NCBI GenBank assembly: GCA_032209605.1 | Contig: JASFXZ010000003.1 | Coordinates: forward strand, 6,698,807-6,762,806 | Source: Mactromeris polynyma | Taxonomy: Eukaryota > Mollusca > Bivalvia > Venerida > Mactridae | Length of the DNA: 64,000 nucleotides | Direction of reading: 5' to 3' | Part shown: in pieces, positions 45,201 to 54,636 of the stretch | How positions within the stretch are numbered: the stretch's first letter is position 1 | How the letters are laid out: every line of letters begins with the position of its first letter | Notes under the pieces: generated by a model | Databases searched by the model: none | Told to the model about the DNA's origin: nothing | What the model saw: only the letters and a program-made list of their open reading frames with translations | Position numbers and translations under genes: made by a program

Positions 45201-48059
45201 GGAAGATACATTCAGTTTACTAAAGGAGTTTTTTGTTATTTGTATAAATGGATATAAATATAGTTTGTTCTATAGTGGTGAAAATAAAACACTTAATCTT
45301 AAATAGAAAATAAATTAATTTTTCGATTTTTGAGACCAGAAAGTGCTCAATCACAGGCCCAAAACCTTCAACACAAATGTTGTCTTAGGCCACACAATTA
45401 AAAAGTATAAAGTTTCCTACCCTACTTTGTGATTCTCAGGTAATATCATTTTTTCTAAGAGTCAAAACTTCTTGTACATAAATTGTATATTTCATTCGCT
45501 CAAGGCTGTTTAATGAACATTCCTCCCCAGAGCCAAAAGATCAGCTTCAAGCACATTTTTGACTGGTAGGAAAGGGAGACAGGAAACTTATGTTTTTTTA
45601 ATTTTGGCCTATCTAATCAAGTTTAAAATCACAATACTTGTACATAGTAACATAACACAAAACAAATACATTGCTCAGTATCTGACGATTTTCATATTTA
45701 ACAGCTGCAACAACTGGCGCATATCAAACAAATTTTGTCACTTTAAATGCTTGACTGCATTCTGTGCAAAATGTAATTGCTGTTTGTGCAATATAGAATT
45801 GATTGTGAAAAAAATCTTGCGAACATAAAACACAACTGAAATATTTCTGCTCTAAAATGTATCTTTAATACAATTGAGTTATATTTTATGATATTAGGGA
45901 GAAGTGTTTTTAATACCTAGGTCCATTTCAAATGAAATTTTACATTTCACTGAATGAGCTTAATTAGTGTAATGTGTTAATTTAGCCACTGGATAAACAG
46001 CAAAGTCTGTCTCAGTTAAGTGCGTAGAGTTTTGCTTTCCATCAACAATTTTTCAGTTATACAGAAATAGTGCATCTACATCGATACCACCCAGTCACCT
46101 GACATGATACCAAATCCCGTCACATTAACTTAATGCCCAGCCAACAAGTCCAAGCACCGGTACTCGTAACCCTGATAATGCAGAGGCTAGGGAGCTACTA
46201 GTATCCTTCTCAATGGCTAGAGGTCTTCCAGATCATGGTTCAAACCCACGACTGTCGGAACCTGAAGGCCACCATACTACCACTGTGTCGATCATCAGGC
46301 CAGTGGTCAGTTAATGCATAACAAATATCGTTGTAAGAATTTATACATTTATAATCAGTAATGACACTTAAATCTAGTTATACTACTATAAGAACCTTGT
46401 TTACAAACATATTAAACAAGGGGCCATTATACTTCATATACTAAGATGTCTATACGTCATACAATGACTTTCATATTTGTTCAAAAATTAAGCAGTCAAA
46501 TTTACCAGGTAATTGCATTATTTCAATGTTTGATAATGTTTTAAAATACTGCCATATTGTTTGAACAGTTTAAATGTTTGTTTAGATTTACACTTTAACT
46601 AACGACATCTTAATGACAAAAAAATCCTGAATCAGCAAAGTTGCCAGGAGCCCGCAAGTCCTGATAGGCATTCCTTGGGCTCCTAATGTGCCGGATTAAT
46701 TTATCGTATTTTAAAGACAATTTCCGATGAAGTATATCTATGAAGTAGTCATCATTATCACATAAGCAGAAATCTCCGACAAGGCATGCAATACTCACTG
46801 CTCGGTGCAGAGACCTGTGGATTTAGAATAAACATGAAAAATCAGCATGCTTTGAATAAATATATAAACTTGATGCAAATTAAAAAGATAATGCTATATT
46901 GATGACTGAAAAGTCAAAAGTACGGAAATCTTGTACCCCATTGTATCTGACTGATCTAAGATAAATGCTGTCGGACAAAGATTGAACGAACATACTTGCG
47001 GAGTCATTGGCGATAAAGTGATATATGAAATATTTCACTAACAATTTATCATCGACATCATGATATGTATCGCACTACTGCCAATCACCTGATGCAGACA
47101 CTTTTTTTAGAATCACAGGAGTTCTTATCAGCCCAGTTCACAACAATAGGATAGGTTTCTTTAATTCCTCTGGAAATCAATTGCATAGGTGAACATAACT
47201 ATGGTTGGCATCCAAGCTGTCTCTCTTACAAATGTTACGGTAAACATTCTTAGCCCACAAAATGACTTCACAGCTCAGTTATGGACAGCGTCAATGTAGA
47301 TGAAAGACTGTGGTGCCCCATTACGCTGCACCATAATCAGTAACTGGCCAAACAACAGCCACATAAATGAGTATAATTATGCATTAATATGGCACACCAT
47401 GATACATACACTGGAAAATACCCATCTATATGTTAACACCTACTGTAACTAGTGTCACTGAAAACAGTGATACCGTTTACTGCGACAATGACATTGGCTA
47501 AATCAGAAGGGTCAAACATCCCAAAAAATATGCGTTATAAAGCAGTGTGTGAGTGAATGAAACAACAATGGAATCACAGCCCCCCCCCCCCCCCCCCCGG
47601 TGGGGAAGCGTAGCGTAATGAATCTAACAACATGTATGTAATTGGGAAGGTTTCTTCAAAAACTAATTGTTAAAACATGCCATGAATATATGTGTCCATA
47701 AATTCATCAGAGTAAAATAATATGGGTACATGAGAGATGGGTGGGGTTGATAAATCAGTATCAAAAAGCCATCAGAGTATAGAATAGTACATCAGAAGTC
47801 TGCTTTCTTCATCAACGTGGATCACAGAACGAATGTGTTAAAACAGATTCTGCAAAAATGAAGGCGTAAGATATGATTGCTGTATGATGAAGCTTTCAAC
47901 AAGTAATAATCAATGACTTGAGGCCTTCTTACCAGGCATAAAATCTCCGCGTTTTCCCAGTAATCTCAGCAGCTTATAACAACCAGCATCGTAAAATAGC
48001 TTACAGTATGTGCTGAATGAATGAACGAACTCAAAGGCCGAAAGTCTTCGATGTTTCAT
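28336..48059 (-). CDS. STOX: Storkhead-box protein (STOX1/STOX2 orthologue, ham-1/knockout family)
   Basis: A winged-helix DNA-binding transcription regulator. Exons 44097-43867, 31675-31555, 31230-31107, 30670-30487 and 30221-28336 are firm, with a probable start exon at 48065-47933. Together they give 890 residues if the ATG at 48059 is used, close to human STOX1 and STOX2. The storkhead domain covers about residues 44-130: QTQFIPLPEALCLIIMDLN, then RERKVFHTG-CGYFVVTPDTF across an exon joint. A Ser/Arg-rich region follows (SMSVSGRRPRDRSRK). The family box FSAQFPPPEW is at 304-313 and a C-terminal GDSGFSSPR motif at 757-765. Basic clusters (KSHKKSHKK, RKSHRSKRKSHH) suggest nuclear import. 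All introns are GT-AG with matching phases. The winged-helix exon is isolated by a 12-kb intron filled with repeats. The single gene is probably equally related to both vertebrate paralogues. Confidence 0.9.
30118..30165 (-). repeat. 15-bp coding minisatellite in STOX
   Basis: The plus-strand unit TTTTCTTTACTTCAG repeats three times and a fourth decays. It is in frame and encodes tandem VKKTE pentapeptides just before the FSAQFPP box. Confidence 0.85.
30487..30670 (-). CDS. STOX: STOX coding exon, Ser/Arg-rich
   Basis: 184 nt between TTATTTTAG and CAAAAG|GTAAGG. Encodes VDLPSPRLQRSMSVSGRRPR and a Lys/Ser-rich tail. It starts in phase 0 and ends in phase 1, fitting both neighbours. Confidence 0.85.
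30745..30955 (+). repeat. Degenerate SINE, same family as 63293
   Basis: CCCCTGATCCGAAGGTCACC, then AATCCCTGAATTTGGC, AAGTATTGGTTAACAACCCAG and TTTCACAACTGATGTAAAA follow the same order as in the 63293 element. The A box region is lost or diverged. It lies in a STOX intron. Confidence 0.55.
31107..31230 (-). CDS. STOX: STOX coding exon
   Basis: 124 nt between TTGGTTTAG and TTACAG|GTGTGT. Encodes QHPRQPMRSISCQVDTGGN and CDKEDKGFKCDEKLQ. Phases fit on both sides. Confidence 0.85.
31555..31675 (-). CDS. STOX: STOX coding exon, end of winged helix
   Basis: 121 nt between TTTATTTCAG and TTTTAG|GTAAGA. Encodes CGYFVVTPDTFRMHGDE, the last strand and wing of the storkhead domain, and SPWTHLHPMYIPAAF. 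Confidence 0.9.
31975..32167. mobile_element. hAT-type MITE CAGGGGTTCCA, copy 1
   Basis: 193 bp with inverted ends CAGGGGTTCCA and TGGAACCCCTG. Flanks carry TAAAA on both sides, a 5-bp target duplication. Core: GTTGACCCTTTGACCCC, GATTCTGGCTGAAGGGTCAA and ATAAAATGGTAAAATCCAG. Confidence 0.85.
33998..34100. mobile_element. Mariner-like MITE copy 5 (partial)
   Basis: GAGTAAAACCTCACATAAAG, CTCAATAATAAGACTA, CTCAAAATTAAGAACAC and TTTTCAAGTCCACTTTCC match the 5' half of the family. The 3' end is missing. Confidence 0.65.
35049..35207. mobile_element. Mariner-like MITE copy 6 (complete)
   Basis: 159 bp between TA dinucleotides, with ends CAGTAAAACGTAG and GAGGTTTTACTG. Core: GAAAACTGGTCTTAATATT, GTGAAAATGAGCTTTG and TTCTTAATTTTGAGGTGG. 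Confidence 0.85.
36088..37873. repeat. 38-bp satellite with 494-bp higher-order repeat
   Basis: About 47 copies of a 38-39 bp unit, GGAATGGTGAACAGTAACC then ATAGCAAACAAAGCACTAA. The left end (36088-36330) uses a 39-bp AATGAAATGG variant. From about 36700 the variants recur with a period of 494 bp (13 units): the segment starting at 36709 is repeated at 37203 and the one at 36861 at 37355, each with only single changes. Antisense open frames up to 151 codons result from the lack of stops in the unit and are not genes. Confidence 0.95.
38852..39022. mobile_element. hAT-type MITE CAGGGGTTCCA, copy 2
   Basis: 171 bp, CAGGGGTTCCATTTGACTGG to AGTGGCACCCCTG, flanked by ATTTTA on both sides (38846-38851, 39023-39028), a 6-bp target duplication. 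The core matches copy 1 along its length. Confidence 0.85.
39765..40187. mobile_element. Bivalve-type repeat nested in the MITE at 39632
   Basis: Starts AACAAGAGGGCCATGATGAC, then CCTATATCGCTCACCCGAGTA, a phrase common in bivalve interspersed repeats, and ends near GGATCCTAAAAAACAAG. AACAAG is present at both borders and may be the target duplication. It contains the TACGAA minisatellite. Confidence 0.7.
39816..40070. repeat. TTCGTTTTTACGAAATAATAA minisatellite
   Basis: About a dozen imperfect units of 18-21 bp. Each unit has the inverted repeat TTCG-TTTTTA-CGAA. Variants replace G with A (TTCATATTTACAAA), which breaks the palindrome. Confidence 0.85.
41118..41490. mobile_element. TTAAAG-ended MITE, copy 2
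   Basis: 373 bp, starting TTAAAGATACATTATGCTC and ending CCAGATATATCTTTAA. It matches 16364-16727 in order along its length, with scattered changes and small indels. Confidence 0.8.
41780..41944. repeat. Long inverted repeat with AT-rich loop
   Basis: The left arm GTTTGAAATGTTCAGTTTGA, continuing GTTAACAATATACCATTGGC, pairs with the right arm CTATATTGTTAACCCAAACT, continuing GAACATTTTCAAAC. The loop is an alternating TA tract with TACATGTA. It could fold into a hairpin of about 45 bp; it may be a MITE. Confidence 0.8.
43867..44097 (-). CDS. STOX: STOX winged-helix exon
   Basis: 231 nt between ATATTTTCAG and CATACAG|GTAACT. Encodes DVNGIEMEVIPQTQFIPLPE, then LCLIIMDLNNNQIVATLDTV, then YDTLGQLIRERKVFHTG. 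This is the diagnostic storkhead-box domain core. Confidence 0.93.
44098..47932. other. STOX intron upstream of the winged-helix exon
   Basis: 3.8 kb of AT-rich sequence between the winged-helix exon and the probable N-terminal exon. It has a (C)19 run and a B-box-like GGTTCAAACCC at about 46235, but no exon or repeat that I can defend. Confidence 0.4.
47580..47598. repeat. (C)19 homopolymer
   Basis: Nineteen consecutive cytosines, followed by GGTGGGG. Likely to vary in length and prone to sequencing error. Confidence 0.95.
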
Positions 48060-48065
48060 TTCTGA
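47933..48065 (-). CDS. STOX: Probable STOX N-terminal exon
   Basis: 133 nt between a possible acceptor, ATTTGGCTCAG, and the donor ATGCCTG|GTAAGA. Encodes SEMKHRRLSAFEFVHSF... to LLRLLGKRGDFMP, ending in phase 1 as the winged-helix exon requires. The joint reads RGDFMPG-DV, like the RGxxxxG-DV joint of vertebrate STOX proteins. The ATG at 48059 may be the initiator, or the exon may continue from an earlier one. Confidence 0.5.
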
Positions 48066-51057
48066 CTGAGCCAAATAAATACATTTTGTACCAGTACATG
48101 TAAGAATAATCAAACAGACTAATATAGTGCATTTACAAAATGTATGAAAAGATGTTATTTCTAATCAAATTTACAACAGTCGGAATGACACAACAAACTG
48201 TTTTGTATCGCATCCTTTGAAGTCATACTTCAGTAAACCCGATAGTGAAACACAATGAAAGAAATGCCAATGCAATTTCATAGATGGATTGCTTCATAAC
48301 ATCAGACATGTACGATGTATCCCACTAGGCATGTGAGTGAGGTTGAAGGCCATACTGGTTGTTATTGTTGTTAAGTGTCAACCTTGCTTCGCAAAACCTA
48401 GCTGCATATACGAAAAAACACACAAAGTTATTTTGAAAAAACGCAAAGCCAGATAATAGATGATGCATCATTTCACATGTTTTATTGAGGTAAACATGAT
48501 AAAAATATAACTAAACAACTTATTTCTTTATGAAACATTAGAAGTCTTACAGCAAAACTCATTAGAAGTCTTACAGCAAAACTGACTAGTTTTTACTCAC
48601 TACTTTCAAACATGCAAGTTAACAAAATATTTACAAAAACATATGTAAATACGACACAGCAGTTAAGTCCCTTGGCGACTTTTAAACTTATGAAAATGTT
48701 TTTTTTGGCTCAAAGAGCTCAAAACCAAGGCGCAAGAGGATAATAAAAATATATAACAGCATGGCCTCAACATGTAAAAAGGATAGCATTATCATCTGAA
48801 TAAGCAATAACTTAAATCCCCGACATATTTCTTGAATAATTGTCTTGAAAAAATACACATTAAAATTCCGAAATTCCACAAAGATTGACAAGTACATGTA
48901 TCATACATGTAATTGGCAATAATACCTGATGTTAAGACTCATTCCAGTGATGTTTCGTCTGTAATTTACTTCTCATCAACAGTTTAACTTCATGTCTCAA
49001 GTTTCAGGAACAAATTCCACAGGCATTATTCTCATTGCTTTCATATGCAAACTTCAAACTAAATTTGCTTATTGACTAGAACAAAGCCTACATGTATCTC
49101 ACAGCATAAGTAAATAATCATCATAGATACCACATGTATGTTTTTGTAGGACACTGATGCCCCTGCTATGGGCTTGTAAGTCAAAAAGGACCATTACTCC
49201 TCAAACAATTAGTGGATTGTAACTGGAATAGAACTTGACCTGTATTTCATTATCCCATGCTTAATTTTGCCCCATATGAGTTGAATCAATTCATCCTTTC
49301 GAGAGTTTTGGGAAACCAGAAACCAACTGTTCGCTGGGATGAATGGACAGCAGTAACATCGTTATGCCCCTTTGTCATTCTCTGAATGGCGTGGGGAGGG
49401 GAGGGGGCATAAGAATGATTAAACACTGCCATTAACTACGAAGAAAACTGCATGACAAAGAAATTTTATTGTGTGTCAAGAAAATTTGTTGCAATACATC
49501 TGACACTATTTTAAGAGACACCCATTAAGCAAAGACCACCTTTACTATCTTACCCAAAGAGTTCTTGTAGATAAATGTGACAGTATAATATGCAATGCTC
49601 TCACATCCACACACATACCTACACTAAATAGGTGTAACAAGGGAACATGCAAGGAGATCCACAGTACAATCAGGATCCATCAACAAACAGCATTTTTTGA
49701 TTACCCTGAGTACATTCACAGATGATCACTCAGTAAGCTTATCAAATATCAACAGAAACATCAAATATCAACAGAAACGAGGCAATGAGCTCACAGTATG
49801 TGTTTTTATAACATGAACATTGGTGATGCAAGTGTGAAAAGATCAAAGACATTTTCAGATGAGGAATATGCAAGGGCCTGTAAATTGAAAATCCAATACG
49901 CACAGCAGATTTTACAGCAAAATCTAATCATAAAACTGTTATGGTGTAAAGTCGCATTGTGGACAAGTTACTATATATAGTCGTTAGGGAATTGTCAACA
50001 TATATTTGAACATGATTTGGCATTTGAATATTTAATAAAAATATTTTACATATAATTTAAAGCTGAATACAAGAGTATGATTACTTAACTAGTATTTACA
50101 TGAAACTTCCACCCTTCTAATCATCTGCTGACCATCAGGATCAAGTATTTAAGTGGAAAAGGTGAACTGCAGTGTGGAGAATTGGTCCTGATTTCAAATT
50201 GCGAGTTATTTAGTCTAACGTTAAATATTTCTTTTTCGTTTAATGAATAATATGCAACAAACAATGTCATCATAGGTAGCGAAGCTAGTGGCGATATCTT
50301 GATCTAGTTAGCAATTAGCAGTTTCTTTGATTGATTATGTGAAATAACTTAAATAATAATTTAAAATTTTAGTTACAGATAGATTTAAATTAAGATACCT
50401 TGAGAAATCTGTGCCGTGAGTTACAACATTTTACAGGGACTGATTTACATACGGGTGACAGGGTAGTGTCTTGCTCATGAAAGAGTCGCATGTACTGCCT
50501 TATATTAAGCTATCAGTAAATAGTATCTGTTAAAATTGTTGGTCATGCGCACTTGAAAAATAACAGAAAATACACAGACATCAGTTGTTTAAAAGTCTAA
50601 ACAAGGCATTACGCACACATTTATCTCTATTTAACCACTCAACGAATGTACAAACTCACATTTTTACATCACTAACAATTCTACAACACCTCACTGTGGA
50701 GTGTTTTACACTTGTCCCTCTCCACTATCACGTCTTTTTTAAACATTCTCAGACCTTTTGATACAAATTGTAAGTAAACCGAGATTTTAAGTACATTGAT
50801 CAATTTTCAAAGCCTGGTATCAATAAATATTCAATTTCATCTTGAACACTTTGTATTCTAGCGGTGTTAAAATTTCAATTTTAGTTTCATTAATGCCGCC
50901 GTGGAGATCAGACAATCATATATATCTAAACTTACTGAAATCTCTGAAAAATCAAAGAAAAATTAAAAAGTAATAAAGAGATAAATCGTTGATGAAAGAA
51001 ATGAACACAATTACAAATAATAGGGCAACAATAAAAAAGAGTTGTCGCTTGCTGTCA

Positions 51058-51345
51058 TAGAGTTAAGGTAGGTAGGCAATTTCTTTTTTAATAAGGTGAG
51101 TTAAGGTAGGTACTAAGGCAATTTCTTTTTTGATAAGTTGAGTTAAGGTAGGTAGGCAATTTATTTTCTAATAAGGGAGTTCAGGTAGGTATAGGCAATT
51201 TATTTTTTAATAAGTTGAGTTAAGGTAAGTATAGTGATTTTTTTTAATAAGGTGAGTTAAGGTAGGTAGACATTTTTTTTTATTAAGTTGAGTAAAGGTA
51301 GGTAGGCAATTTGTTTTTAATATGCTGCATTAAGGTAGGTAGACA
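51058..51345. repeat. GAGTTAAGGTAGGTAGGCAATT minisatellite
   Basis: About seven units of 36-45 bp: TTAAGGTAGGTAGGCAATTT, then a T-run, then AATAAGKTGAG. Unit length varies with the T-run and by small insertions such as GGTACTAAGG. Confidence 0.85.
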
Positions 51346-52478
51346 TTTTAGCTACATTTCTTTTGATAAAGACTGAACAATTCTTGCAAAGGACTAACAA
51401 CACTTACTGGTTTGCACATTTTCAGTGGATAGTTAGGGAGATCTCAAACACATATTTTGTTAATTTTGGCCTTGTAGAAAAGTTTATACCATTTCATCTT
51501 ACTCTCCCAGCTAATGCTTCTGAAGGATGCAATGATAATGAATCAGCGCAGTTATTAAGTATACCAGTAAACAAGCTATTTATAAGGTAGGTGACAGGCT
51601 CGCAGCCACACATGTGTGCTGCACATTTTGAATGATATTTTTCTACAAACTACCGGTACCTATATTTCCCTAGGGAGTGCTCGTAAGATTATTAGACTTA
51701 TTATATTCCTGGAGTGGGCAATAATGCTTAACTTAACACTAAATGCCACCAATACAATGTATCAGAGACTTGAAAACCAGGCATTGAAATATTTTGTCAC
51801 TAAAGTTAAAACAGTAAGGCTTATGTTTAACATCAGAGTATCAGTTCTTCACATTTGATTGCAACTACCCGGTACTTTTCAGCAAGTACGGCATAAATCA
51901 TTACTGTAAACATTGAAAATGGAATTTACGACTGTTTATCCCATTAGAATAAGAGTTAAAATTTTATAACACCAAAAACCTAGAGCCAATGTTTTAAGCA
52001 TTTAGCAACATTCCACTTTTTTTTGGGACAAAAAATCCACTTTGATTGATAGTAAAGCCCTCTTCTCTCAATCTTGGCAACCTCTGATAAATTTCACTTT
52101 CCCTCTCATAAAGCATTTTCACCACTTCATAAAACCCAACAAGAGATAAAGCAGACATCTAAAACAGAAAACACAAAAAAAATCTCAGGTGAAAAGTGAT
52201 CGAGTTCTTCAAAATAAAATCCTACAAGAGGAGATAATACACCAAGAGGGCCGACTCTTAACAATCGCCTTGGTATTCAATAGTACTCGGAGTTTATGGC
52301 ATTAAAAAGCCAAATATTACATTTTCACAGTGTCGGCTGACATGTTTATTTATTAAAGCTCCCTTGACACATACATAGTCCATCAGAATTTTAAATCACA
52401 TGTAAAAATCTACAACAAAATCCTTGCACCTATTCTTTTACTTTAGGTCTGAACTGTGCCAGGCCTAAATTCAAAATA

Positions 52479-52653
52479 CAGTAAAATGTCACTTAAAGAC
52501 CACCTCAATAATAAGACCACCTCAAAATTTAGAAACACAATTTTCAAGTCCATTTTTAAAGTTTCTCCAATAGAACTTAATATCAAGGTCACCTCGATAA
52601 GATGACCACTTTTCTAGGCTCCCAAGGGTGGTCTTATTATTGAGGTTTTACTG
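52479..52653. mobile_element. Mariner-like MITE copy 7 (complete)
   Basis: 175 bp between TA dinucleotides, with ends CAGTAAAATGTCAC and ATTGAGGTTTTACTG. Core: AAGACCACCTCAATAATAAG, TTTTCAAGTCCATTTTTAAAG and AAGGGTGGTCTTATTATTG. Confidence 0.88.
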
Positions 52654-54423
52654 TATATGACTGAGTTATTTTTGTTATGTTCGGGGAAATTTTTCAAAGA
52701 TCACACAGTGCTGAATTGTCTTAGAAGATCAGCATACTGATGAATCGATTTTGCAAAATATTTCTGCCATATAGAATTCTATCCGTCGTCTGCTCTAAAA
52801 AACAGAATAGTTCCAGCCAACCTACCAAATGTTTCAAACCTAGGTAGAGATAATGAGGGCAAACAAAAAAAATTGTCATTTAAGCCTGAACAGTAAAGTT
52901 ACAAAAAAATGAAATAGAAAGCTTACAAATAATTTGATAATTTCTCAGACGAAGAAAACGCTGCCAAGAACTACACATTGAAATTACATTAGGATGATAA
53001 AACATAGAGAAGAAATTTTCTCAAGATTTCTAAGAAATTCTTCTATGATACACAATAGCTATGAACTAAGAAAACTTAGATTTTTTGTTGGTATTTACCA
53101 ATTTATCAGAAATATTCTCTCGCACAGCTGCAGTCAGGGAAAGTGAACTGCTTATAGCATGATTCACCACAGTGAAAACTCTTATTTTTATTATTCACAA
53201 TTTTGCAGCCGATAAATTGCAAGCAGGAGAATGATACAGTAGACCAAGAAATGCAGGTATCTGTTCAGTAGAATACCAAGTAAATTAAATAAACATAAAA
53301 CTTCACCCATGATTTAAAAAAGAATGGACTATCAATAAAGGCAGTTATAAACAGCAATTAGACTATAACTATATAATAGCTGAATAGGGAAACTAAATTA
53401 ACTCTTCATTTGTTATTGCCCCCTTTTTGTATTCAATGATGTCACATCAAATCTTTGCACCTTACAATGAAGTCATGGACTCAATAAATATTCAATTAAA
53501 CTTCACTAAATTGCAGGTTTCCAAAGAAAGTCATAAATGTGGTTTATTGGATCAAGGCATAATACTACAATAGATGAGACGGGGTTTGAATTTCATATAA
53601 TGATAGTTTACTATCAGTGTCAGACCAGTCTGTAGGGGATATTATACTTGAGAAGTCTTAACAAACCACAATAAATAGAAACTGAAATTTATCATTGTGG
53701 TGGAAGTTTTTGTTGTCAAAACATTCAATTATCAATAAAAAACTGTTTGAAGAACTTTGAAGCCACTATAACAAAACATCGAGTGAAGTTTTCAACTTGA
53801 GTTATACAACTGTTAAAATAGAGAAATCAGAATATAAATTGTTGATTGACTCTTAATGTGTTGGAGTTTTATATGGCCGTCAATTGACTTTAAACCATGC
53901 GGTTCTTGGGAACACAACATTTAGTTCCTTTTTTCTTGAACAATTGACAAATTCCTTTTTCATGAATCAGAGATGGAGGACACATGTATTTGGATGTATT
54001 ACCTTCTGTCAAAGATTAAGATTATTCTTCTAAGATTATTTTCAGGCATTTTCAAAATTCATTTAGTATTTAGAGTCAGAACTCTTAATGTGTGGATACA
54101 TTCCAACATTGCAAACTTAATTTAATAAGCAATTCTATTATGTAACTTTTGATCAGTATGGCTGCCCCTACATCATGGTATGTGACAGGCACTCTTAATT
54201 AAATAACCTTAATTGATTCTTTCAGTTACCTAGCAATGAAAAAATATACAGGGCAAAAAGCTTTTGATTTTTCATTTAATCATTTACCAAGCACCTGAGA
54301 CGACTGACATCTCAAATTGAGAAAGATTGAATTGTTATGTTGCTAATTAACAAGCTCACATCAACTTACGAACCCTACCCAATGTTTAAGTGTTTAGTTG
54401 TGAAAAACGTCCGATAATAAGTA

Positions 54424-54636
54424 TAAGAACATCTAAATATACTTGTGACACTGCGCCAAATATCGGGAGATTATAGTACCGACTACAATACAACGCAACC
54501 TGTGTTACATAATGACCTCCCTTCAACAACATCATCAACATTTCTTGCAGATAGAACTTACAATCAATGTAACCTCCCCAGAGCAACCAACTCTCCACAA
54601 CAGCCAATATATGCATCACCTAAGTGTATGACATAG
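54424..54636 (+). other. Unassigned coding-like open frame
   Basis: An open stretch ending at TAG encodes TLRQISGDYSTDYNTTQP, then NDLPSTTSSTFLADRTYNQ, then ATNSPQQPIYASPKCMT. It is Ser/Thr/Asn/Pro-rich and GC-richer than its surroundings. It could be a last exon or a repeat fragment. No conserved motif, no clear acceptor, and antisense frames are also open. Confidence 0.2.

Noticed and set aside
46150..46310. SINE based on GGTTCAAACCC at about 46235
   Set aside because: A B-box-like motif is present, but no proper A box lies at the right distance.
46610..46813. Minus-strand open frame (SLHRAVSIACLVGDFCLC...) as a STOX exon
   Set aside because: It does not resemble STOX proteins, ends in a stop without a clear donor, and 47933-48065 fits better in phase and sequence.
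49365..49413. Small element with TTATGCCCC...GGGGGCATAA ends, like 21602-21817
   Set aside because: Only about 48 bp with no shared core; may be a deletion remnant but cannot be supported.
49798..49980. Plus-strand open frame with SVKRSKTFSDEEYARACKL
   Set aside because: Short, no matching splice sites or homologue that I can name; probably chance.
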